This document shows, one piece after another, positions 46,347 through 58,066 of a DNA stretch of 64,000 bases. The notes beneath the pieces were generated by a model. The model saw only the letters and a list, made by a program, of their open reading frames with translations, was not told the origin of the DNA and ran no database searches. The stretch is from Dreissena polymorpha (Eukaryota > Mollusca > Bivalvia > Myida > Dreissenidae): the NCBI RefSeq assembly GCF_020536995.1, contig NC_068357.1, forward strand, positions 68,632,230 through 68,696,229, in the 5' to 3' direction. Made by a program: the position numbers and the translations under genes. The first letter of the stretch is position 1. Each line of letters opens with the position of its first letter.

Positions 46347-47472
46347 CTGGTAGATATATAATACAACACCGTTATAAATATTAACCTTTTACGAAAACTA
46401 CCGAAAACTACTGAAAACTCTGGTTCTCCGTCGTGTATGAATTCAGTATTACTAATGAATTCGTCTTAATGCATTCGGCTTACTTCATGTGAGCTGCTGC
46501 CTTGTGCTTATTCATTTCGCTTAGTAGAACTTACAAAATATGCCATTTTTTAGCATTACTAAGTATTGAAATGATAATAGTTCAGCAACAAGACGATAGC
46601 CACATGAACATTTTTACAGAAATAATGCCTTTGTCATTTACTCGCAAGAATACATGATTAACATACATCGAGTAAACATTAAAAAGAAGTATGCAAACAG
46701 TATTTCACTAACTGATAGAAACAAGCATAAAGACGCAAGGAAGACGCAGTTATTTTGTGACAAATAAAATAAAGCAAAATGCAATTGTCATTTAGCTGTA
46801 TGCAATTGTCATTTAGCAATATGTAATTGTCATTTGTCAACATGAAAGGACTGGCAGATATTCCCTTCCATATTTACCTGAATAAGAACAGTGGAAAATG
46901 CGTTCGAAACGACGCGGTAGAGTAATTCATCTGGTAGATATATAATACAACACCGTTCTAAATATTAACCTTTTACGAAAAATACCGTAAACGACCGACA
47001 ACTCTGGTTCTCCGTCGTGTATGAATTCAGTATTACTAATGCATTCGTCTTAATGCATTCGGCTTACTTCATGTGAGCTGCTACCTTGTGCTTATTCATT
47101 TCGCTTAGTAGAACTTACAAAATATGCCATTTTCTAGCAATACTAAGTATTGAAATGATAATATTTCAGCAACAAGAAGATAGCCACATGAACAATTTAA
47201 CAGAAATAATTCATTTGTCATTTACTCGAGAGAATACATGATAAACATACATCGAGTAAACATTAAAAAGAAGTATACAATCAATATTTCACTAACTGAT
47301 AGAAACAAGCGTAAAGACGTAAGGAAGACGCATTATTTTGTAACAAATTAAATAAAGCAAAATACAATTGTAATGTAGCAGTATGCAATTGTCATTTAGC
47401 AGTATGCAATTGTCAATTAGCAATATGTAACGTCATTTGGCAACATGAATGGACTGGCAGATATTCCCTTCC
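46289..47472. repeat. Local tandem duplication, 584-bp unit, two copies
   Basis: 46289-46872 and 46873-47472 are direct repeats at roughly 93% identity by eye. Each contains a copy of exon 1 of the minus-strand gene (46346-46294 and 46930-46878); the second has a silent ACA/ACC change and a Tyr-to-His change. A third, truncated homologue starts near 56040. Confidence 0.9.
46878..46930 (-). CDS. Duplicated first exon (MNYSTASFRTHFPLFLF)
   Basis: 53 nt from ATG to a gtaaat donor in the same phase as the exon at 46346-46294. The coding frame and donor are both preserved, so it could act as an alternative first exon with its own upstream region. Confidence 0.4.
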
Positions 47473-47480
47473 ATAACTTT

Positions 47481-48800
47481 AAGGGCCCCTTTCGGAAAAA
47501 CAAGAGGACGCGACCTAGTGCACGCTGATCTCCGGGCGGCTGCCTGTCATGATTGCCTACTTTCGACTCGGGAGTCTTAATTATGGTCGGCATCAGAGGG
47601 ACGTACATGAAGCCTGTTTAGCGTATTATGCGATATATCGACGACGAGTTGGTATGCACCTTCAAGGGCCCTCTTTGAACAAACAAGAGTTATCCCCCGG
47701 CAGCGACCTATCGCAAGCATATTTCCCGTCGGCTGCTTGTCGGGCTGACCTAGTTTCGGCGCGGGGTTTTAATTAGGGTCGGCGTCAGGGACACGTTGAT
47801 ACAGCCTATTAAGCGTAGTATGCGATATATCCACGACGAGTTTGTATGTACCTTTAAGGGCCCCTTTCAGACAAACAATAGTTATCCCCCGGAATCGACC
47901 TAGTTCGCGCTGATCTCCCGTCGGTTGCCTGTCGGACTGACTTACTTTCGGCTCGGGGGTATAATTAGGATCAGCGTCAGAGGGACGTTCATGCAGCCTG
48001 TTTATTGTATTATGCGCTTTATACAAAGCGAGTGGGTATGCACTTTTAAGGGCCCCTTCGAAAACACGAGAGTTATCCCCCGGTAGCGACCTATTTTAAG
48101 CATATCTCCCGTAGGCGCGTGTCGGGCTGACCTAGTTTCGACTCGGGTTTTTAAAAAGGGTCGTCGTCAGGTGGACGTACATACAGCCTATTTAGCGTAT
48201 TATGCGATATATCGACGACGAGTGGGTATGCATCTTTAAGTGTCTTTTTCGGACAAACAAGAGTTTTCCCCCGGAATCGACCTAGTGAAGGCAGATCTCC
48301 GGTCAGCTGCCTATCGGGCTGACCTTATTTCGGTCCGTGTTTTAGTTAGGGTCGGTGTCAGGGGAACGTATTAACAGCCTATTAAGCATATTAAGCGCTA
48401 TATCTAGGGCCCCTTTCGGACACACAATAGTTATCATCGGAAGTGACCTAGTGCACGCTGATCTCCAGTTGACTGCCTGTCGGGCTGACCAAGTTTCGAC
48501 CCAGGGTTTTATTTAGGGTGGGCTTCAGGGGGACGTACATACAGCCTTTTAAGCGTAGTATGCGCTATATATACGGCGAGAGGATATGCACCTTTAAGGG
48601 CCCGTTTCGGACAAATAAGAGTTATCTCCTGGAAGCGACTTGTGCACGCTGATCTCCTGTCGGCTGCTTGTCGGGCTGACATAGTTTCTTCCCTGGATTT
48701 AAATGTTGTGCGCTATATCCACGGCGAGTGGGTATGACTTTTTAAGGAATCCGTTCGGATAATCAAAAGTTATCCCCCGGAAGCGACCTTGTGGAGACTG
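47481..48800. repeat. ~190-bp minisatellite, eight units, copy 1
   Basis: Units start at AAGGGCCCCTTTCGG-like words near 47481, 47663, 47855, 48047, 48237, 48405, 48595 and 48743. Each carries, in order, GTTATCCCCCGG, GCTGATCTCCCG, GTCGGGCTGACC, a GGTCGGCGTCAG-like word and TATGCGATATATC. The units are GC-rich against an AT-rich background and diverged from each other by 10-20%, so the array is old. Short ORFs inside are artefacts. Confidence 0.93.
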
Positions 48801-48819
48801 ATCTCCCGCGTTGATCATT

Positions 48820-49111
48820 ACAAACACCATCATCACCACCACAACCATCACCTTCACAACCACCTTCACCACCAGCATCATCACCAACACCAGCAACATC
48901 ATCTTTTCCACAACCACTACCACCATCGCCACCACCATCAACATCATTATAACCACGACCACCACCATCAGCATCACCATCACAACCACCGTCACCAAAC
49001 CACCACCATCAACACCACCATCACCTCCAATATCACCACCACCATCAGCACCACCACCACCATCACAACCATCACCACCACCATCATCACCACCAGCACC
49101 ACCACCAGCGG
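48820..49111. repeat. (ACC)n/(CAT)n microsatellite, copy 1
   Basis: About 290 bp of imperfect CAC/CAT trinucleotides. It produces His-rich, Thr-rich and Val-rich artefact ORFs in the different frames. Confidence 0.95.
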
Positions 49112-51021
49112 CTTAATTGAAAAATCTTCATGGCATCCGAAAACGTTGCGCCATCCTTCTCCAGCAGTGGAACCGTATCTTGAAAGAGTCCCACCTGACA
49201 CGAACTAGTAACTGAAATAAAAATAAATTAAACACTACTTTATTGAAAATATACACTTTAGTATCATTTTAACCAACGATAAGGGGCGATAACAGATAAA
49301 TAAAATAAACACGTATTAGCATTTATACCGGTAGGTAAATTAGAATACGTCCTTTTGCAAGAAAATGTCAGAGTTTACGTTAAACAGCTGCACTGAAAAA
49401 AGGGATAAGATTATGTAAGACCGTAGTTACTGCCTTTAGTTAACCGTAATGCTGATGGAAAACAGAACGAAAACGCTATCGAGTAGACTTGTTTTTAGAG
49501 CTAATTATTAAGGCGTTTTAACAATGCTCACGCTGACTCGGACGACTCGGACTCGCTGTACCAGCACCGTCGACCCGCGTCAGTGTTTACGCTAGCGGGC
49601 AAAAACGTGTGTCCCTCGCAGTAAAAACTGAGGAGCCTTGCCAGAGTTAAGCAGACAGACACAGACAGAGCGTCAACAACATTAAAACGTCCTAGCTCTA
49701 CAAATCAAGTCGAATGGACAGTGTTGTCTTTCTGCGTACCAACAGCAGTACTGCTTACCAAAGGAACTCAACGACAATCGCACATCACAATTGTCTCTTT
49801 AATCACACCTGCCTTACGTCAATTTAAAAAAAGATATATTACCACTTATCTTTGTATTAACAGCAGTGGCAGAGATGACATTTCAACGATCCATACTTCG
49901 GTCTTTTTACTGTGACCTCCAGCAGTTGGTCATGGTGTTTCCGATCCCATAGCGAGTTACTGTCTGTATCCAAATAAACGGACAGCTGTTCGAAAAAGAT
50001 GTTGAAGATGACACCCATTTACGTATATTAAATACAGACAAAGGGCATGTCGCCAATATGTTTTGTCGAAATCTATTGATTAAAGTTTTAAAGTGTTCCA
50101 AATCAACATGTGATTCAATTTTTCCAAATTAGTTGCAGCGCGACAACCTTTTATTTACGATAAAAACTGTCAGTTTTGAAAGTTCAAAATGAGTGGATTC
50201 CGTAAAAGTATTCATACACTTTTTGGCACACAAGTGCATTGTTAAATGGCTATCGCTTTCATGTGGAAAATAACAAACATATAAATGTGTGTTTATGTTC
50301 TGCTTAAATTCGTTAATATACTCGTTGTTTTCAATACTTTTAGCGGTGTTTTAGTCAACAAAATATTTGTTCGTTCTTTTTCGTTTTACGTGATACATGT
50401 GTATTTTTTTCATTTTGCTCAACCAAACTTTTTAACACTTATCACACTTACAAGCACTGTCACAATTGCAAAGCATCCGCAAATAAGTAATAAGTACATG
50501 TAGTAAACATGTATATTTACCTAATCAGGCGAACTGCACATCCATTCATTTCAATATCCCAACAACCATTGATCAACCCTATCAAGTTTCACACCTTGAT
50601 AAACCACCTGATCACATCTCAGGAAGGTGTAACGTCCCACTAGCTCAAATAAAAAAAATAAAGAAGGGGTGCAAAGATGGGCACTGTCAATTGTATTTAA
50701 TACAGCAATTATCAGCTTATTCACACAACTGAAGCATTGTGTCGAACTGTTCATGTATGATTAAAAAAAGGATACTTTACATATTTTGTGATTTTAAATC
50801 TGCATTAACTGTTGTCCTATGATCTAACCCTAGGCTTGAAAGAATATATAACGTATAATAATTATATAAAAAGAATCGCTGAATGATATTTGGATGGCAC
50901 CAGTCGAATTTTAACGAATCCTTTCAACGTTAACACACACCTAGTGATATATATTTTTTAGTTTGGCCGCACACCGTCAGATCGTCGGTGGTATTTTTTT
51001 TACTTGATCGGACGAAGGTTA
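49112..51021. other. Unique part of the 8.95-kb unit, no gene recognised
   Basis: No splice-bounded coding block with family resemblance. The longest minus-strand ORF near 50551-50754 (contains RYTFLRCDQVVYQGVKLDRV) is unusually non-repetitive but unrecognised. A small GACTCG-rich repeat lies at 49530-49560. Confidence 0.45.
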
Positions 51022-51025
51022 TTAA

Positions 51026-51535
51026 AGGGATCTTTTCACGCTTTGGTAAATTGACAAAATTGAAAAAAGTTGTTTCAGATTCGTAATTTTTCGTTTTAGT
51101 TATAATATTTGTGAGGAAACAGTAATACTGAACATTAACCATGCTCTAATATAGCCATTATATGCATATTTTGACGATTTTAAAACCTAAAAATTATAAA
51201 GCGTTGCAACGCGAAACGATTGAATAATTTGGAGAGTTCTGTTTTTGTCGTTAAATTTTGTGAAACTACGAAGATTGCTTATATAAGGTATAAAATACAT
51301 CAAGATTGTGTACTCGGCGGAATAGCTCAGTAGGCTAAAGCGTTTTTACTTCAGGACTCTGGCAGGACTTCAGGGGTCACTGGTTCGAAACCTGCTCCGG
51401 GCAATGTTCTTTTCCTTTTTTTATTTTTTTTCTTGATTTTTTACTGGAGCTTTTATTATCCAATGTTTACATTTATCAATATAAAGCATTTAATGAATAA
51501 GTTAAAAAAATGCCCAAATCTGTGAAAAGGCCCCT
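51026..51535 (-). mobile_element. TTAA-type element with internal tRNA-like promoter, copy 3
   Basis: 510 bp, ends AGGGATCTTTTCACGC and CTGTGAAAAGGCCCCT, with TTAA on both sides (51022-51025 and 51536-51539). Its orientation is opposite to the copies at 12497 and 44195. The tRNA-like block is plus-strand here (51316-51404), with TAGCTCAGTAGG as A box and GGTTCGAAACC as B box. Confidence 0.92.
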
Positions 51536-52061
51536 TTAAAACATCCTCCAATTTCAAATAAGATCGTGGCGACAAATTATGCAACGAAAGGCACTGAGCA
51601 ATGTTCAATAGACTGATGAAAAGCAAGAGTTTAGAAAACCCCACTAATCACCCGGTACAAACAACGCTGGTCCATTATATCAACCAATTAAACAAATATA
51701 GCTTACTTTAAATAATAACGATTCATACGGTGTGTGGCTTAGAAAGAATTATAAATGGGTCAGCTTTATTTGTACCTGCAGATTAGTGTGTTTTTCCAAA
51801 AAGGTTTTTTTCCGGGATACATATATTATCGCCAAGGTATCGGACGGCCACCAGTACAGTCATCCAAAAGCCCTTATTTTACGGGCGGCGGCCTAAACTC
51901 GATTCATCTTTTAGTGAATTTCCTTTGCAATAATCATGCATGCGCGACGACCCTCACATTCACATCGGTACATTTATACTTTTATTTAGATTGAAATGCA
52001 TGCCCCATTAGTAGTTCATTACATGTATACATGTAAGCGTAAAATATATATAAATATTATA

Positions 52062-52420
52062 CAGTGATCCAGCTAGGATTTAAAATGGCCAGGGGGGCTT
52101 TTTTGTCAAAAGGGCACTCTCGACACGCCTGTATTTTGTCAAAAGGGCACTTTTTAGCGCGCGGGTGTTTCTGGAATGCTTCCTGTTGCATGTTAATTTA
52201 TATGTTATTTATAATTGTTAGAATATATGTTTCCCATTATTATTAAACCATTCAAATATAATGTGTACATTGAGGTATAAATTAATTACAATGTAATAAG
52301 AGATTAATTAAGGATCATATGTAAAAAAATAAAAACAATTTAAGGGCAGGGGGGGCAGGGCGGAGGTTCGGGAGGGCAGGGCGCCCTTCAATTTAGGCCT
52401 AGCTGGAGGCTGGAGCACTG
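52062..52420. mobile_element. hAT-like non-autonomous element
   Basis: The ends are CAGTGATCCAGCTAGG and, inverted, CAGTGCTCCAGCCTCCAGC; the CAGTG start is typical of hAT termini. The element is G-rich inside (GGGCAGGGGGGGCAGGGCGG). An 8-bp target duplication is not clear (flanks TATTATA and TTTAATTA). A copy lies at 61017-61374. Confidence 0.5.
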
Positions 52421-53056
52421 TTTAATTATAAACGTGGCATTGACCTACCGGTTGCGATCCGTTTCGTCACAACCCACTTATCAGACCCGCAGACTAGACG
52501 CACGCAAGAACGCAGGGCAAATACATACATTTGATGAAACTTTGTGAAGTCAGCTCGGACACCGTTAGGCTGACGCAAGGGTACATCACTTTTGACGTAC
52601 GTTTATTAATTTAAATAACGACAGAAGTGGATCTGCGAATGATGCGTTGACATGCTGCACCGTACGTCAGTCGGTTGTTGTGAACTATGTAGTTTACTGT
52701 TAACAACCCCGAATATACTACCAGAAAAGAAAACAAAAAATATATATATTTTTTAAAGATATTAGGCGTTTATCCTGACTTTGAAATAAAGGTAGAACAT
52801 TGACGTTTAAAAACAAAGGTTATAGTATTGATGTGCTCTTTTTTCACTGAATAGTATATCCACCGCATGAAATGTTTGTTATGAAGTGCACAAATTTTAA
52901 AACACACAACAGTGTTCGTAGATATAAACAAATTTTACTACGTGAGATCACATCACATGGTTTATTATGAATTTATTTCTTCGTCATCGAACCATGTGGT
53001 ATGTTGATATTTAATTAAGACGCAGTTTCTTTGCACACATTCAAATAACACGGTAA

Positions 53057-55935
53057 CATCCGCGTCATGCGAAAATGGGTCTTATGGCATTTGCGGAAAG
53101 CGTAGCTTAAGCCCAGCCTGCGCACTTATGCAGTCCGATCAGGGGCTACGCTTTCCGCTATAAAAAGCACACAATGTATCGTGGTATCTCCAGAGAAGCC
53201 TATTCACTATGCATGTCCTGACAGGTTACGCATGCGCAATTAATTTCCTTCTATATTACATATAAAATAGTTGAAGTTCGATATCAATTTTTACCATGAT
53301 CAAGCGCATACCCACTATATCATCATACATCATTGGAAAGATTAATGCATAATCTTTTGAAAAAAATGCATGTCATTAAATTCTATACGCGCAAACTCAA
53401 AATATTTACCTTAGAATAGGCAAACCGGTTTTGACAGCTGTGCAGACAACCATTTTGGGCTCAAATAGTATGACCTACTTTCGAAGCCGGGAACCATCAA
53501 CACAAAAAGTAGAGCACAAAAATGGCTTATTTTCTTATTGCTTACAAATATACCTTCAAGTTGATACCAAAACCAACCATTTGCAATGTATTTTACAAAT
53601 CCTAGGCAGCATGCACTCAACAATGTGTGCTAAGTATCAAACTGACTGCATGTAACCCTAAAAACAGGAGTTCCGGTTTGGGGTTATGTGACCTTTAAGA
53701 GAACCCAACCCCTTCAAATTTAAATTAAAGGCACTTTTCCCACAGGTATAATCTGTTTTGAGAAAGATCACAAAGTTCCGGTACAATGACACACAGATTA
53801 ATTCATAAAAGTTGCCGTTGAAAGCGCCATGCGTAACAGCGTTTCGCGTCAAGAATTAAGGTAGAAAAGCCAAACTCGGTTACATCATACATGCAGCACT
53901 TAGACTCCATACAAGGCATGTCTTTCGATTCTAATAGGCAAAGCTTATCTTACATATGGCTTAATAAGTGAAAAAAATCATCAATGGCAATATTTGTGCA
54001 TCAAAGCAGGTTTTGAACTGGATTCGAACAAACTTTTTATATTTTTTTTGCACATTTTAGGTAAAATCCATGTAGAAGCAGCAATGCTGATGTCATTTGA
54101 CCCAACAAAAGGGCTCGCTTGCATGGAAAAACAACACACTTGGCTTCCTGACTAAAAAAAGTCATCGTCAGACATGAGCTTTAAGTCTTTTGTCACACCT
54201 GGACCTATGATTCCTCGGCTCGAGTTCCGTCTAGGGCAGGCTCCGGAAAGTGTCAGTCTGGCCCGGGTGCTCAATTCCGTGTAATCTGAGAAAACAAAAA
54301 AGGTTTTTTGTGCGCATTTGCCCATTACGGTGCCAACTAATGTAAGTTAGATACAATTAGAGTAAGCTTTCAATAGTCTTTCTCGCTTTATTTGCTGCAA
54401 ATGGTTAATTCACCACGCCGGCATCACATTGTCGGGCACACCGGCAAAGTTATCGCCACAAAGTTTGGTTTCAGAGCTGCAGTCAATGTAAAACACACAA
54501 ATTTCCTAATTTTGGTGACAAAAGTGTGCCAGGATATCAAAGAAATCATTTTACAATAGATTTAATTGAAAATAACGGCGTACTAACCTGCAAAGACACC
54601 GATCCTCTCGACACGACTGGGCGAGTGTTGAGGGCCGTCTCCGAATCAGTCACACTGTACAGTTTTTGATGGCCTGTCACTTCAGCCGGACTTGTAAACC
54701 AATTGGACGACAGTTCAGGCAGAGCTATAGACCCATTTCGACACCGCCTACAAATGCACACTTAGGTTTACGCATAATATTAAGGTCACTTAAATACAGA
54801 TTCCCTGGTGTTTTTCATGCAGGGTCTATCGCAACAACATTCTTCCAGGAAAGAAAGCATAATATTATTATCATTTTTGTGTTTTCAGCTGAATACTTGA
54901 TTTTACTTGAACTCAGCGAGATATCCAAACAGGTAAAATAAGGCAAAGTAGTGTTATTCTGAGTAGATCTGCCTGAATGGGTTGAAGGCGAAGGCGGATA
55001 GAAGTGTAGGTCCAAAATTGGCGGGCATTTTTAACAGAAAAAGGCTCAAAAAGTAAACAATAATAATAAATACAGATGAAATAAAGACATGCATTAGGTT
55101 CATTATTGAGATTGATGCAAATTAATGTCAAAATGGCACTGAAAAACAATACCGGGTGTTTAAGTAGTCTTAGAATATGTCTCCCGAACAGGTTTCGGTG
55201 TGATTTTCCAGCATTTACCCCCCTTATGACCCCAAGTGCAACAGCCCAATTGCAAACAGCCCTTATTTGGGTCAAAATGACATCTGGCAGTTATGTTTTG
55301 CAATACAGAGAGTTTTTGATGGTCAAATGTCAAAATTCTGGCAGACGACTAACTTGGTCGGATGTGCTTAAAGGTTACGCATGCGCAATTAATTTCCTTC
55401 TATATTACATATAAAATAGTTGAAGTTCGATATCAATTTTTACCATGATCAAGCGCATACCCACTATATCATCATACATCATTGGAAAGATTAATGCATA
55501 ATCTTTTGAAAAAAATGCATGTCATTAAATTCTATACGCGCAAACTCAAAATATTTACCTTAGAATAGGCAAACCGGTTTTGACAGCTGTGCAGACAACC
55601 ATTTTGGGCTCAAATAGTATGACCTACTTTCGAAGCCGGGAACCATCAACACAAAAAGTAGAGCACAAAAATGGCTTATTTTCTTATTGCTTACAAATAT
55701 ACCTTCAAGTTGATACCAAAACCAACCATTTGCAATGTATTTTACAAATCCTAGGCAGCATGCACTCAACAATGTGTGCTAAGTATCAAACTGACTGCAT
55801 GTAACCCTAAAAACAGGAGTTCCGGTTTGGGGTTATGTGACCTGACAAGATTGCGCGGATGCACCGGCTGTGCTGGAGCCACGCTGGCAGCATATTGCGT
55901 AAGACCCATTTTTGCATGACGCGGATCTTTAAAAA
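53057..55935. mobile_element. Palindromic repeat interrupted by an LTR-like element
   Basis: The outer ends are inverted: CCGCGTCATGCGAAAATGGG (53058 on) and TAAGACCCATTTTTGCATGA (to about 55918). The repeat was intact until a 2.6-kb LTR-like element landed at TGACA inside it. Remnants of the same family are seen near 1812-1860. Confidence 0.75.
53224..55842. mobile_element. Young non-autonomous LTR-like retroelement
   Basis: Direct terminal repeats 53224-53693 and 55373-55842 (470 bp each) appear identical as read, flanked by a 5-bp target duplication TGACA (53219-53223 and 55843-55847). The internal part is 1,679 bp and shows no recognisable gag, pol or envelope region, so it depended on other elements. 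The termini are GGTTAC...GTGACC instead of TG...CA, which is unusual. Identical repeats imply recent insertion. Confidence 0.7.
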
Positions 55936-56435
55936 TCATTGCGTCTTGTAAATGGTACATCAAACCAAGATATATTCCGATAGAAAATTGAAGTCACACT
56001 GTCTTATTTATAGCAAACTGGCACTTATCGGTAGCCTATTTTGGCTTTCATACGTCACACATTGTTTCGCTTAGAGAACTTAAAAATCTGCCATTTTCTC
56101 ACAATACTAAGTATTTGATAATTTTTCACATACAAGAATGATACCACATGAACAATTAACAGAAATAATTCATTTGTCATTTACTCGAGAGAATACATGA
56201 TAAACATACCGAGTAAACATTAAAAAGAAGTATACAATCAATATTTCACTAACTGATAGAAACAAGCGTAAGACGTAAGGAAGTTGCATTATTTTGTAAC
56301 AAATTAAATAAAGCAAAATACATTGTAATGTAGCAGTATGCAATTGTCATTTAGCAGTATGCAATTGTCAATTAGCAATATGTAACGTCATTTGGCAACA
56401 TGAATGGACTGGCAGATATTCCCTTCCATAACTTT

Positions 56436-57755
56436 AAGGGCCCCTTTCGGAAAAACAAGAGGACGCGACCTAGTGCACGCTGATCTCCGGGCGGCTGCCT
56501 GTCATGATTGCCTACTTTCGACTCGGGAGTCTTAATTATGGTCGGCATCAGAGGGACGTACATGAAGCCTGTTTAGCGTATTATGCGATATATCGACGAC
56601 GAGTTGGTATGCACCTTCAAGGGCCCTCTTTGAACAAACAAGAGTTATCCCCCGGCAGCGACCTATCGCAAGCATATTTCCCGTCGGCTGCTTGTCGGGC
56701 TGACCTAGTTTCGGCGCGGGGTTTTAATTAGGGTCGGCGTCAGGGACACGTTGATACAGCCTATTAAGCGTAGTATGCGATATATCCACGACGAGTTTGT
56801 ATGTACCTTTAAGGGCCCCTTTCAGACAAACAATAGTTATCCCCCGGAATCGACCTAGTTCGCGCTGATCTCCCGTCGGTTGCCTGTCGGACTGACTTAC
56901 TTTCGGCTCGGGGGTATAATTAGGATCAGCGTCAGAGGGACGTTCATGCAGCCTGTTTATTGTATTATGCGCTTTATACAAAGCGAGTGGGTATGCACTT
57001 TTAAGGGCCCCTTCGAAAACACGAGAGTTATCCCCCGGTAGCGACCTATTTTAAGCATATCTCCCGTAGGCGCGTGTCGGGCTGACCTAGTTTCGACTCG
57101 GGTTTTTAAAAAGGGTCGTCGTCAGGTGGACGTACATACAGCCTATTTAGCGTATTATGCGATATATCGACGACGAGTGGGTATGCATCTTTAAGTGTCT
57201 TTTTCGGACAAACAAGAGTTTTCCCCCGGAATCGACCTAGTGAAGGCAGATCTCCGGTCAGCTGCCTATCGGGCTGACCTTATTTCGGTCCGTGTTTTAG
57301 TTAGGGTCGGTGTCAGGGGAACGTATTAACAGCCTATTAAGCATATTAAGCGCTATATCTAGGGCCCCTTTCGGACACACAATAGTTATCATCGGAAGTG
57401 ACCTAGTGCACGCTGATCTCCAGTTGACTGCCTGTCGGGCTGACCAAGTTTCGACCCAGGGTTTTATTTAGGGTGGGCTTCAGGGGGACGTACATACAGC
57501 CTTTTAAGCGTAGTATGCGCTATATATACGGCGAGAGGATATGCACCTTTAAGGGCCCGTTTCGGACAAATAAGAGTTATCTCCTGGAAGCGACTTGTGC
57601 ACGCTGATCTCCTGTCGGCTGCTTGTCGGGCTGACATAGTTTCTTCCCTGGATTTAAATGTTGTGCGCTATATCCACGGCGAGTGGGTATGACTTTTTAA
57701 GGAATCCGTTCGGATAATCAAAAGTTATCCCCCGGAAGCGACCTTGTGGAGACTG
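56436..57755. repeat. ~190-bp minisatellite, eight units, copy 2
   Basis: Same array as 47481-48800, unit for unit, carried by the tandem duplication. Confidence 0.92.
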
Positions 57756-57774
57756 ATCTCCCGCGTTGATCATT

Positions 57775-58066
57775 ACAAACACCATCATCACCACCACAAC
57801 CATCACCTTCACAACCACCTTCACCACCAGCATCATCACCAACACCAGCAACATCATCTTTTCCACAACCACTACCACCATCGCCACCACCATCAACATC
57901 ATTATAACCACGACCACCACCATCAGCATCACCATCACAACCACCGTCACCAAACCACCACCATCAACACCACCATCACCTCCAATATCACCACCACCAT
58001 CAGCACCACCACCACCATCACAACCATCACCACCACCATCATCACCACCAGCACCACCACCAGCGG
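57775..58066. repeat. (ACC)n/(CAT)n microsatellite, copy 2
   Basis: Same tract as 48820-49111, with no length change between copies. Unchanged length in a microsatellite points to a very recent duplication or to one sequence assembled twice. Confidence 0.94.

Larger units (their letters stand above)
47100..56040. repeat. Tandem duplication, 8.95-kb unit, copy 1
   Basis: Repeated from about 56040 to the window end at an offset of 8,955 (8,954 after one A is lost from a poly-A run near 61280). Apart from the left 300 bp I found only two differences. The left boundary is uncertain by about 50 bp because the start of copy 2 is diverged. Confidence 0.93.

Noticed and set aside
48699-49208. His-, Thr- and Val-rich ORFs
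   Set aside because: Frames of an ACC/CAT microsatellite; the same applies to the copy at 57654-58163.
51316-51404. Functional tRNA gene
   Set aside because: Boxes A and B are present, but the stems do not pair as a tRNA and the block is part of a repeated TTAA element.
54913-55275. 120-codon minus-strand ORF in the LTR-like element
   Set aside because: No similarity to retroelement proteins; overlaps other frames of the same length and looks like chance.
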